NCBI GenBank assembly: GCA_010906965.1
Contig: JAAFHB010000023.1
Span: 1-36,192 of the forward strand
DNA from: Mariniphaga sp.
Lineage (GTDB): Bacteria; Bacteroidota; Bacteroidia; Bacteroidales; Prolixibacteraceae
Direction of reading: 5' to 3'
DNA length: 36,192 nt
A model generated the notes under the pieces. That model was not told the DNA's origin and made no database searches. It saw nothing but the letters and a program-made list of their open reading frames with translations. This document shows, piece by piece, positions 19,372 through 28,332 of the stretch (position 1 is its first letter; each line of letters begins with the position of its first letter). A program made the translations under genes and the position numbers.

Positions 19372-21741
19372 TTATATGACCTTGCTTTTAAGCACAGGAA
19401 CTGAAAGAACAAGCTTATCTTTTACAATCACAGATCCCTTTTTTGAAGCTTTCATTTCTGCCGGAATATTGATGGTAATTGGCACAGGTGTACTGATCTC
19501 ATAAATGATCATATTGTTAGCCTTCTTCCATTTAATCATGATTGTCTTTCCTTCAGAAAGGGGTATCCTGCCTTCGGCACTTTCCAGGTCACCGGTATAA
19601 AGTCCCAGGTCGAAGGTATTTTTCTTTTGATCAAAGCGGTGTTGCAATCCAAGCACGTAGGTTGACAATTGCCAGGTAGGACTACCAGCCCATTGGTGAC
19701 AGCGTGACCAGCGCGAGTCAAATACCTCAGTCCATGTCGTGCGGCCATCCTCCAGTGCCCATCCCCAGCATTTCCTGTACTGATCGAGTACAAATGCTGT
19801 TTCACCCTGTTCAATAAGCACCCGGAAGGCATATTGCGAGAAATACGGAGTTATCAGTTGCGGATTATTTGCACCAGGATCGCTCAGGAAAGGTGCCGAC
19901 GGGTTATTCGGGAAACAATTCAGAATGTGTTTTTTGATATAGGTAATGGCTTCGGTGCGATGTGTCGCAGGAATAAATCCGGCGAGCATGCCCAGCACGG
20001 TACGGTGATACCCAATAATATCCCAGTCATAAAGGCCTGATTTGGTATTTTTCCCGAACCATGCAGTGATAATTTCTGAAATGTTCCCGCTGAGTTTCTT
20101 ATATTCAGGGATCATTTCCTTTTTATTCAGCAATTCCGACCATTTAATCATGCCCTGTAAAGCAATGAAATAATGAAGATTCAAGCCCATATCGGCCGGT
20201 TCAGGGTTGGGAACATATCCCCAATCGATAAAAGCCCACCCGGCATCGTTACCAATACCCCATTGGGAAGAATATTTCTGAAAGGCGGCCATATTTCTGA
20301 TTGCTGCCGGATATAATTCATCCAACAGCGTTTTGTCACCTGTCAGGCTGTAATAATTCAGGCAGGCAGAAACCCATTGGGCAGAAAATGTTGAGAGATA
20401 GGATTCTCCTCCGGGGCACAAACCAGCCACCAAACCATCGTTGCGGGCACATTGTGCACTTTGCACCAGTCCCCTCCGACAGATACGTATATCAGAAAAG
20501 CCTGCGGCTCCTATCCGCATACCGACACCCATGTCGCCGAGCCATTGCCCTCTTTCACGGGTAGGATTGTCAATCAGTGCATCTTCGGAACAGGATTTGT
20601 ATGTTTCAATTCCTGTCCTCCATATTTTATTCAGAAGTTCATCATTGCACCTGAAGTCACCCTCAGGTTGATCATAATACGAGCGTTTAATAAACTTCTC
20701 CCCGACGAACTTAATTTCCTTTACGGGGGCAATAATATGTACTTCCACAAAACGTCCGCCTTTGGGATGTACCGGGAAAAACTCCTGGCCGCCGCCGCTG
20801 GCAATAAAATGATCGAGGTTGTAAGAATCGCTCCCCGAAAGTGTGATCCAGGGTGCTACCCGGCCATGGCTGAGCGATTCACTGTAAGCAAACTCAACGA
20901 CAGCACCTGCAGGCAAATCCAGAACGAATTTTGGACGGGCAAGCATTACAAAGCCAAGGTCGTAACGTTTCCACAAGCCCTGGGGAGGCAGTTTGTCACA
21001 AACCAAGTCGCGGAGAAAAAAACGAGCCGAGGGATTATCCTTCTCATATCCATAAACTTCGGCAAGATTACCTTCTGCCATAAGCTTCGGAATGATTTCA
21101 ACAGCCTTAACATTGCCAATTTTTGATTGGGTAAAAGTCCCTAATCCGCGGTTCACTTCAACCGGTATTTTCCATTTTGAGTCATCAAAATTTATGACCT
21201 GCCAGTCTTTAGGCAGTTTACGGGTATCCACCCATTCGACCCAGCCAAGTTCTGCGTTGATGCGGAGCTTTGTTGCTTCAAATCCATTTAATTGCTCGCT
21301 CTTCCAGCTGATTGCAATCTCATTGTCGTGTTGCAGAATACCGCATTGGAGAAAGGGTTGGATTGATTTCAGGATGCGTGTTTCAATGCCTTCATGATGA
21401 ACGAGGACGGCTATCTGGTGATCGCCCTTTGTTAAAGGCACTTTTTTCGACTGGTATTCAGGATGCGCTACGGTATAACGATCAGGACCTTCGTAGAAAT
21501 ATTTCCCGTCCAGCCAAACGACATACCATGATGCACCTGATAATTGAATGTCCGCCATTCCTTCATCAGCCAGGCTGAATTTACCCCGGAATGCAACATA
21601 GGTATTTTCAGGCGTTGTTGCTGCAGAAATCCAAAGTGCGGGGCGGGTCAGCGTGTTATTTTGCCCTGAAGCCGAAAACTTTATGCTGCTCAGGGATAAT
21701 AAAACCAGAAAAATAAGTCTGTACGATTTAAACTTTAACAT
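19372..21741 (-). CDS. GH78-like six-hairpin glycosidase
   Basis: This 789-residue protein begins at ATG 21741 with a signal peptide (RLIFLVLLSLSSIKFSASGQ). A beta-sandwich carbohydrate-binding-like region (ASWYVVWLDGKYFYEGPDRY) and a rhamnosidase-type beta domain (DLPAGAVVEFAYSESLSHGR) precede the (alpha/alpha)6 barrel. The catalytic loop reads IDNPTRERGQWLGD, one residue shorter than canonical GH78, with E396 at the acid position. TWTEVFDSRWS gives E672 at the base position. A C-terminal beta domain follows. The overall plan is GH78, but it is clearly a separate subgroup from the other three GH78-type genes here, so another alpha-L-sugar than rhamnose is possible. It is closely linked to the downstream GH127 gene. 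Confidence 0.78.
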   Translation of the reverse strand: MLKFKSYRLIFLVLLSLSSIKFSASGQNNTLTRPALWISAATTPENTYVAFRGKFSLADEGMADIQLSGASWYVVWLDGKYFYEGPDRYTVAHPEYQSKKVPLTKGDHQIAVLVHHEGIETRILKSIQPFLQCGILQHDNEIAISWKSEQLNGFEATKLRINAELGWVEWVDTRKLPKDWQVINFDDSKWKIPVEVNRGLGTFTQSKIGNVKAVEIIPKLMAEGNLAEVYGYEKDNPSARFFLRDLVCDKLPPQGLWKRYDLGFVMLARPKFVLDLPAGAVVEFAYSESLSHGRVAPWITLSGSDSYNLDHFIASGGGQEFFPVHPKGGRFVEVHIIAPVKEIKFVGEKFIKRSYYDQPEGDFRCNDELLNKIWRTGIETYKSCSEDALIDNPTRERGQWLGDMGVGMRIGAAGFSDIRICRRGLVQSAQCARNDGLVAGLCPGGESYLSTFSAQWVSACLNYYSLTGDKTLLDELYPAAIRNMAAFQKYSSQWGIGNDAGWAFIDWGYVPNPEPADMGLNLHYFIALQGMIKWSELLNKKEMIPEYKKLSGNISEIITAWFGKNTKSGLYDWDIIGYHRTVLGMLAGFIPATHRTEAITYIKKHILNCFPNNPSAPFLSDPGANNPQLITPYFSQYAFRVLIEQGETAFVLDQYRKCWGWALEDGRTTWTEVFDSRWSRCHQWAGSPTWQLSTYVLGLQHRFDQKKNTFDLGLYTGDLESAEGRIPLSEGKTIMIKWKKANNMIIYEISTPVPITINIPAEMKASKKGSVIVKDKLVLSVPVLKSKVI

Positions 21742-21765
21742 GGCAGGTAAACTATTAAGATAATT

Positions 21766-21789
21766 AGGGTATAGTATGAACTACACCCT
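21766..21789 (-). promoter_or_regulatory. leader hairpin 24 nt before the GH78-like start codon
   Basis: On the minus strand AGGGTGTAG and CTATACCCT form a 9-bp stem (one G-U pair) with a six-base TTCATA loop, ending 24 nt before the ATG at 21741. The following bases are AATTATC rather than a U run, so it is not an obvious terminator. A role in mRNA processing, stability or translation is possible but unproved. Confidence 0.4.
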
Positions 21790-21846
21790 TATTTTCAGAT
21801 AATTATCAAATATTTACATTGATCTTCAACCCTTGAATTGTTTTAG

Positions 21847-24600
21847 TCATTTACGACCTAATCCGGTAGCCGGATAACGGAACTGATACGTCCCTGAACC
21901 CAGGGCTAACGTTACTCCATTAGCCGACTGCTGCATCCCTTTTTTCATTTCTGCAGTAAAAGGTTTCAAATTAACAGTTACCTGTTCCTCCTTTGCCTGT
22001 GGTAAAGTGACCGATGCAGTTGTATTGGCAGGGATAACGATTTCATAGACAAAGTCTTCTCCTTCTAATTTCCATGCTGATTTTATCAACCCATACATTG
22101 ATGAAAATTCAGCACTTGCATTTTTAAGTTCACCACCAGGATGAGGTGCGAGCAGAATGTGCTTATAACCTGGCATTTCCGGATCAATATCAATTCCGGC
22201 AACATGCCTGTAAAGCCACTCCCCTATTGCACCATAGGCATAATGATTGAAACTGTTCATCCCAATATCCTGGAAGGTACCATCAGGTTTCTGACCGTCC
22301 CAACGTTCCCAGATAGTGGTAGCTCCCTGCAAAACAGGATACAGCCACGAAGGATATTTTTTATTATTGAGCAGCATATAAGCCAGGTCATCACGGCCGA
22401 TGTCAGATAATGTTTTACACAGTAAAGGTGTTCCAACAAATCCGGTCGTCAGGTGTCCGAATTTTTTAACATCATTGGCAAAGTAGTTTGCTGCCGGCTC
22501 AACAAGGTTTTCAGGAAGCATATGAAATGCAAGTGCCAAAGCATATGCAGTTTGAGTATGAGAGACCAATCTTCCGCTGGGAGTCACAAATTCACGGTTA
22601 AAAGCAGTTTTAATGTCACCTGCCAGTTTCTGATATTTCGCGGCATCCTCTTTTTGCCCTAAAACATCAGCTATTTTAGCCAGTAAAGTTGTTGAATAGC
22701 AATAGTAGGCAGTTGCAATTAAATCCTTTTCGGTTGTTGCACCCGTATAGTCTGAATTATTAGATGCAAAAGCCAGCCAGTCACCAAAATGCGTATCTCC
22801 TATCCAGAGATTTTTTTCGCCTGCCCTGCCATTCATGTATTTTATCCACGCTTTCATACTGGGGTATTGTTTTTCCAGGATCCGCTGATCACCATAGGCG
22901 AGGTACACTGTCCATGGAACAACAATAGCTACATCGGCCCATGCGGTTGAACCCCCTTCACCGTTTAACACATCGGGAATTACATGAGGGACTTTTCCGT
23001 CCGGAGCCTGATCAGCAGCCACATCGCCCATCCATTTGGTATAAAAAGCAGCCACATCGAAATTAAAAGCAGCGGTCATGCTAAATACCTGCGCGTCGCC
23101 GGTCCAGCCCAGGCGTTCGTCGCGCTGCGGACAATCGGTGGGAACATCCAGAAAATTCCCCTTCTGACCCCATTGAATATTGTGCTGCAGTTTATTAATT
23201 AAAGTATCCGAGCAACTGAATGTTCCGGTAGGTTTCATATCCGAATGAATAACAACGCCTGTAATCTGATCCAATGCAGGTTCAGACGTCAGCCCTTCAA
23301 TCTTCACAAAACGGAAACCATGGAACGTAAAATTAGGTTCGTATATTTCAGTTCCTTCACCTTTAAGAAAATAAACGTCAGTGGCTTTGGCTGCACGAAG
23401 GTTGTCGGTATAAAAATTACCGGCTTTGTCGAGTACCTCGGCAAATTTCAGCGTTACCTGGTCTCCCTTTTTGCCTGAAACTTTTAATTTCACCCAGCCT
23501 ACCATATTCTGCCCCATGTCGAAAACTTTTTCACCTTTGGGGGTTGTAATTATTTTAATTGCTTTGATTTCCTGGATAGCCTTTACCGGAACACCCTGAG
23601 GTGCTATAAGGATATCGTTTGATTGATCGAAAACGCGTGAATCACTCCATTTTGCCATATCATAACCGGTTTGATCCCATCCTGTCAGTTCAAGACGTGC
23701 ATCATAAGTTTCTCCGTTATAGATATCCGATCCTATCACGGGGCCATTGGAGGTTGCCTTCCAGCTAGTGTCAGTACCAAATGATTCAGTTGTCCCATCG
23801 GTATAGGATATTTGAAGTTGAACTATGAGTGCGAGTTGATCTCCATAATAAGCCCCTTTATCTGACCATCCGAGATTCCCGCGATACCAACCATCCGCCA
23901 GTACGACACCAATTGCATTCTTCCCTTTCAACATTGAAGTGATGTCATAGGTCTGGTATTGCACCCGCTTTTTATAACTTGTCCATCCCGGTGTAAAAAG
24001 GTCGGACGATACTTTAGCTCCGTTGAGGTTTAATTTATACAATCCTAATGATGATACATATGCTCTCGCTGATTTGACTTTTTTAGAAATAGTGAATTCT
24101 TTTCTGAAATACTGAGCCGGTAATGACTCCTTCACCTCTTTGGATTTTCCGAAGGTGATCCATTTCCCTTTCCATTCTGTAGGCTTTAGTATCCCCATCT
24201 CCCACCAGGCTGGTGCACTCCAGTCTGTAGCTTTGTTTTTGCTGTCCCACATGCGAACCTGCCAGTAAACGCGCTGCATTGAAAGCAAGGCAGTGCCGTT
24301 GTAAACCACGCTGACAGACTGGGAAGAGTTCACCTTACCTGTGGACCACATCAATTGTTTCGAATTGAGTTGCCCCGGTGAGCCGGCTACCCTGATTTCG
24401 TATGCAGACTGCATCACGTCGTTTTCGGAAGCTGACAGTTGCCAGCTAAGCCTTGGCTGCATGACATCAATCCCCAAAGGATTTGTTTTGTACTCACAAA
24501 TAAGTTGCTTCACCTCGTTTTTAGCAAAAGCAGTTAAACAGCTCACACTAAATAGCAATATGATGCCCGTGACCCTTAAATAACATTTTGTTCTTTTCAT
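21847..24600 (-). CDS. canonical GH78 alpha-L-rhamnosidase
   Basis: This 917-residue protein starts at ATG 24600 (MKRTKCYLRVTGIILLFSVS, signal peptide); the longer frame upstream begins with GTG and adds a non-signal segment, so it was rejected. Domains in order are the Ig-like N-domain (VKQLICEYKTNPLGIDVMQP), the N-terminal rhamnosidase domain (ARAYVSSLGLYKLNLNGAKV), the PF05592-type beta domain (KVFDMGQNMVGWVKLKVSG), the six-hairpin barrel and the C-terminal beta domain. All canonical catalytic features are present: TDCPQRDERLGWTGDAQVF with acid E495 and Asp at the TGD position, and TTIWERWDG with base E765. Of the GH78-type genes here this is the safest functional call. It hydrolyses terminal alpha-L-rhamnosides in the periplasm or outside the cell. 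Confidence 0.95.
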   Translation of the reverse strand: MKRTKCYLRVTGIILLFSVSCLTAFAKNEVKQLICEYKTNPLGIDVMQPRLSWQLSASENDVMQSAYEIRVAGSPGQLNSKQLMWSTGKVNSSQSVSVVYNGTALLSMQRVYWQVRMWDSKNKATDWSAPAWWEMGILKPTEWKGKWITFGKSKEVKESLPAQYFRKEFTISKKVKSARAYVSSLGLYKLNLNGAKVSSDLFTPGWTSYKKRVQYQTYDITSMLKGKNAIGVVLADGWYRGNLGWSDKGAYYGDQLALIVQLQISYTDGTTESFGTDTSWKATSNGPVIGSDIYNGETYDARLELTGWDQTGYDMAKWSDSRVFDQSNDILIAPQGVPVKAIQEIKAIKIITTPKGEKVFDMGQNMVGWVKLKVSGKKGDQVTLKFAEVLDKAGNFYTDNLRAAKATDVYFLKGEGTEIYEPNFTFHGFRFVKIEGLTSEPALDQITGVVIHSDMKPTGTFSCSDTLINKLQHNIQWGQKGNFLDVPTDCPQRDERLGWTGDAQVFSMTAAFNFDVAAFYTKWMGDVAADQAPDGKVPHVIPDVLNGEGGSTAWADVAIVVPWTVYLAYGDQRILEKQYPSMKAWIKYMNGRAGEKNLWIGDTHFGDWLAFASNNSDYTGATTEKDLIATAYYCYSTTLLAKIADVLGQKEDAAKYQKLAGDIKTAFNREFVTPSGRLVSHTQTAYALALAFHMLPENLVEPAANYFANDVKKFGHLTTGFVGTPLLCKTLSDIGRDDLAYMLLNNKKYPSWLYPVLQGATTIWERWDGQKPDGTFQDIGMNSFNHYAYGAIGEWLYRHVAGIDIDPEMPGYKHILLAPHPGGELKNASAEFSSMYGLIKSAWKLEGEDFVYEIVIPANTTASVTLPQAKEEQVTVNLKPFTAEMKKGMQQSANGVTLALGSGTYQFRYPATGLGRK

Positions 24601-24730
24601 AAAAATGATAATTATTTGACTAATACTATACTTGAAATTACTTTTTGCAATGTTTAAAATCTTTAGCACACATGCCTTCTTTAAAACTTAGTCTTACATT
24701 AGTTTTTACAGACCATAACAATTGTACTTT

Positions 24731-27700
24731 CTAATTCTCTGACAAACTTACCAGCTTTACCGGTCCCAGCAAACCTGATTCTTTTAATGGCGAATTGGCC
24801 TGATAGAATGGCATGGTTGTATAAGTTATCTTATTCGTTACGCCTGGTTGCACATCACCTATCAACCTGTTTACCCAAAGGTTGGTCACCTTGACTTCAA
24901 GTGCATTTTCTCCCGTTTTCATCGACTCTGTCACATTCACCCTGAATGGTGTTTTCCAGACTATTCCCAGTGATTTGCCGTTTATTACCACTTCAGCAAG
25001 GTTTTTTACCGAACCCAGGTCAAGCCAGATTTGAGCACCCTCTTTAAACCAGGTAGCCTGAGCCTGAATGGTTTTTGTATAGCTTGCAGTGCCTGAGAAG
25101 TATTTTACTCCCTGATCGGCATTTTCATTCCATGAATTCAGCTGTTCAAGCGTGATCTTTTCAGGTGCTCCACGGTGAGGCTGAAAGCTTAAATTCCATG
25201 CACCGTCAATTGCGGCAATTTGTGTTTCAATGGGTTGCTTAGCTTCAAAAGATGATGATTTAGCTTTCTTGCGGAAAACAACAAAAACGGCATCGCTTGG
25301 TTTCAGCTTCAATGGCACAGTCGTGCGCCCGTCCTTAATCGTATAGGATGCCAGTTTAATCTCTCCGGTTTCAGGGTTCCATATTTCGGCTGCTTTAACA
25401 CTTACACTAAAAGTTGCTACAAGATTTTCAGCACTGTTATTGCGGTTGTTGACCCAATATATATCAATATCTTCCAGTCTCCGATGAACAAACAAAAGAT
25501 TTGTGGCTTCTGTTGATTTTGTATATTCAAAATCAGGAGTTACCTTTATGGCAGTAAGAACTTCCGCAATACTCTGACCTGCAAAGACTTTTCCTTTACC
25601 AACACTGTTTACCCCTTTATCGTTGGCCCAAAGCTCATCGACAATGGTTTTGAATTCAGCCTGGTCATCGCTCAGGCTGGGTGTACCAACCGGTTTTTCA
25701 CCGACTACGGCAGCTCCCGATTTCACCATTTCGCTGATCTTGCGCAATACCGGCAAAGACATCTGCTTACTGTTAGCATCAAGAGCAAGCAACCTGTAGT
25801 TCATCCCGCTTGGTGTTACTATCTGACCCTCTTTATTTACTGTCAGTATATTTAAAATAATGTCTGCATTAACGAAGTCATAATTATAGCTTGAAGGAAC
25901 ATCAGGTAATTTATCCCCAAAAAGAGCAGTGATGTTGTTGTCCTCTCCGTAAAAATAGGCGACATCAGCAACAAATTTTCCCTGTTGAAGCATATATGAA
26001 CTTCGTGAAAGGTAGGTAGTCCACGGTTTAGCTTGTTCCCCCCAGGTTTCGTGACGGGTAAACCATTGACCGAAAGGCCCCAGGCCAAGACCGGGCATCT
26101 TATCATTCACCGGTTGGTGCACTGAAGTGTGGATCACAAACCGGTTAAGTCCGTTGGCCAGCTCCATATCAGCTGTTGGCTTCAGGGTTTCGGGTGACCA
26201 GGCCCACGCTGATCCGATAGCCGTCATTGATTCGGCAGCCACAAGATTTTGTCCATAGATATGAGCCACAGATGCTGACTCACGAACATCGGCCTTATAA
26301 CCTGTTGCGACTTCGCTTCCGGGATTAAGACCCGGGGTCCATGTGGCACTCATCGGAATGGCTGATTTGCGCTTCACTTCCATACCATCACCAATAAAAG
26401 CCCGGCCGCTTTCGTGCGATTCAGTATAGCGTTTCATGCCTCGTTCTTTCAAAATATCTGTGAGTTGGTCATAATGGTTTTCAGCAACCAAATCAGCCAG
26501 AGTTTTCCTGAAATCCCAAAGAAAACGATCACTGGCTCCTACACTTTCTACAATATGTCCGATAAGAACAGGAAACCATGGAGTCATATCATATCCCCGA
26601 CGATTTTTAAATTCGGCAGGCATATTCTCTGTCCAGTTTTGGGTACCGGCTTCCCAGCTATCGGTGATCATATATTGCAATCCTTTCTTACCCATGAGCC
26701 CGCCAGTGGCATCTTTATATTGATCGAGATAGTTGGTAAAGTAATTCTTTACATGCGATGCATTCAGTTTATCCACTTCCAGTCCGGTTGCTTCGGGCGA
26801 TGCCGGTGAGTTTTTATGCCCTGTTAGTGAATATCCTAAACGTAAAACGATCCAATTACCAGCTGGTGGTGTCCATTCCAGCGTGCCGTCAGCTTTCATC
26901 TTGGTCGTAAGGTCGATTACATCCGCTTTTTGGATAGCTTCGCCTGCCTTTATTTCAGGGGTAGGAAATTTATAGAGATCTTTAGCGGTTGCAAATGCAG
27001 CTTTTTCTTCAAAACAATTCACACGGGCTACCCGATGCAAATCAAGTTCGGCAATTGGGATTCCGGTAGGACCTTTGGGCGTCACTCCGCCAGCAATGCC
27101 AAAAAGAGCACCTAAATTAAAGACAGGTTCTGGCGGTGGTGTTTGCCAGGTAAACCGGAAATATTTTGCGGTAACAGGCAGGAATGTCAAAGTCTTTTCA
27201 GCCACACCCCCGGTAGGAATATCAATTACTTTATCGAATTTTTTCCCGTCAGTGCTGAATTCCAATGAACGGGTATTCTTGTCCGCACCAAAGCCAAACT
27301 GACCTCGGGAGCCACCTCCCACAATGGTAAGAGATTGCATCGTTTCAGGCTGGGCAAATTCATACATGATCCATGCATTTTCACCAGGTTTAGCATAAGG
27401 TAACGATGTGGAGGTAACCAAATCTCCGTCGGTAAGGGCGGCAAGATTAAACCTTCCTCCGTTTGATGTCACTTTAGGATTTAGAGTGGCAATCGATAAA
27501 TCTGTATCAGCTAAACGACAGGCAACCACAGCTGCATCAGCATAATATTGAATCGGCGCAACTTCCGCAGTTCCGGTTAATGAGAATGCCTCCTTAAAAG
27601 CTATGTTCTGGAAAGGCCCGGTGGTGCTTGGTGGTTTGGGGAGCATTCCTGAAAATGGTTTTCCTCCTTCAATTCGCTTTTCGCTCCATACCAGTTTTTT

Positions 27701-28150
27701 CATGGCTTGTTCAGGTTTTACCCATGGACCGCCGCTTTCGCTCCACCCGGGTGAGCCTGCAATTGCCATCTCCAGACCTAAGGAGTCGGCCAGCTTTGTA
27801 GTGAAAAGAAATGCATCTTTCCACTCCGGAGTCATATAAACCATGCGTTTTTCAACAATCTGGGGTGTCATAAATGCAGCATCAAAATTTTGGAATCCCC
27901 CAATACCAACGCGGTGCATCCAATTCAGGTCTGCTTTTATACCCTCCTTAGTGATATTGCCGTTCATCCAATGCCACCAAACCCTCGGTTTTGCACTATC
28001 CGGCGGATTTACAAATCCGGCTTCAAGGTCGACTGATGTTTTGGCAGGTTCTTTTGTGCATTTTACAAAACCCATACAAAATGAAAGCAATAGTATAGGC
28101 AGAATTAAAAATCTCATTATGTGACTTTTGATATGTACTTTCATAATCAT
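24731..28150 (-). CDS. GH106 alpha-L-rhamnosidase, second copy of a tandem pair
   Basis: This 1139-residue protein has its ATG at 28150; ATGs at 28144 and at MRFLILPILL are alternative starts. The N-terminus is hydrophobic and ends MGFVKCTKE, a weak lipobox, so it may be a lipoprotein. GH106 marks are WWHWMNGNITKEGIKADLNW, AIAGSPGWSESGGPWVKPEQ, DSWEAGTQNW (E500 at the catalytic-acid position) and the C-terminal sandwich (WLDLGSVKNLAEVVINGKSL). About residues 215-350 form a discoidin-like insert (AWIMYEFAQPETMQSLTIVG). It shares very long identical runs with the next gene upstream (28333-31716), from the N-terminus to the last residues, and part of the leader is also shared. Divergence concentrates in the discoidin-like part. 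The two arose by tandem duplication. Confidence 0.93.
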   Translation of the reverse strand: MIMKVHIKSHIMRFLILPILLLSFCMGFVKCTKEPAKTSVDLEAGFVNPPDSAKPRVWWHWMNGNITKEGIKADLNWMHRVGIGGFQNFDAAFMTPQIVEKRMVYMTPEWKDAFLFTTKLADSLGLEMAIAGSPGWSESGGPWVKPEQAMKKLVWSEKRIEGGKPFSGMLPKPPSTTGPFQNIAFKEAFSLTGTAEVAPIQYYADAAVVACRLADTDLSIATLNPKVTSNGGRFNLAALTDGDLVTSTSLPYAKPGENAWIMYEFAQPETMQSLTIVGGGSRGQFGFGADKNTRSLEFSTDGKKFDKVIDIPTGGVAEKTLTFLPVTAKYFRFTWQTPPPEPVFNLGALFGIAGGVTPKGPTGIPIAELDLHRVARVNCFEEKAAFATAKDLYKFPTPEIKAGEAIQKADVIDLTTKMKADGTLEWTPPAGNWIVLRLGYSLTGHKNSPASPEATGLEVDKLNASHVKNYFTNYLDQYKDATGGLMGKKGLQYMITDSWEAGTQNWTENMPAEFKNRRGYDMTPWFPVLIGHIVESVGASDRFLWDFRKTLADLVAENHYDQLTDILKERGMKRYTESHESGRAFIGDGMEVKRKSAIPMSATWTPGLNPGSEVATGYKADVRESASVAHIYGQNLVAAESMTAIGSAWAWSPETLKPTADMELANGLNRFVIHTSVHQPVNDKMPGLGLGPFGQWFTRHETWGEQAKPWTTYLSRSSYMLQQGKFVADVAYFYGEDNNITALFGDKLPDVPSSYNYDFVNADIILNILTVNKEGQIVTPSGMNYRLLALDANSKQMSLPVLRKISEMVKSGAAVVGEKPVGTPSLSDDQAEFKTIVDELWANDKGVNSVGKGKVFAGQSIAEVLTAIKVTPDFEYTKSTEATNLLFVHRRLEDIDIYWVNNRNNSAENLVATFSVSVKAAEIWNPETGEIKLASYTIKDGRTTVPLKLKPSDAVFVVFRKKAKSSSFEAKQPIETQIAAIDGAWNLSFQPHRGAPEKITLEQLNSWNENADQGVKYFSGTASYTKTIQAQATWFKEGAQIWLDLGSVKNLAEVVINGKSLGIVWKTPFRVNVTESMKTGENALEVKVTNLWVNRLIGDVQPGVTNKITYTTMPFYQANSPLKESGLLGPVKLVSLSEN

Positions 28151-28171
28151 TTTTTAAAAGTGTCAAATTTT

Positions 28172-28206
28172 AATAAAAGAGGGAATCTTTCGATCCCTCT
28201 TTTATT
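28172..28206 (-). promoter_or_regulatory. strong hairpin 21 nt before the GH106 start codon
   Basis: AATAAAAGAGGG...ATC and GAT...CCCTCTTTTATT form a 15-bp stem with one bulged A and a TTTC (plus) / GAAA (minus) tetraloop. On the minus strand the 3' arm is CCCTCTTTTATT followed by AAAATTTG, so it could act as a terminator for the upstream GH106 gene. However, only 21 nt separate it from the ATG at 28150, leaving no room for a promoter. It must therefore be transcribed with the downstream gene if that gene is read through, and it may act as an attenuator, processing site or mRNA stabiliser. Confidence 0.7.
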
Positions 28207-28332
28207 CCTTTTTTCATGATGAACTTTCTCGATCCGAATACAAAATTGCCTTGGTGCATATTTTTGATCTCTCCTGCTTTGGCAATATCTCCGATTAAAA
28301 CTGGTATTAACTCACGTTACCGGGTAAAGGTG

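Noticed and set aside
19356..19412. TTG-started extension of the GH127 gene
   Set aside because: It overlaps the preceding gene and precedes the natural signal peptide at ATG 19355.
24601..24669. GTG-started extension of the GH78 gene
   Set aside because: It places a non-signal segment before a good signal peptide beginning at ATG 24600.
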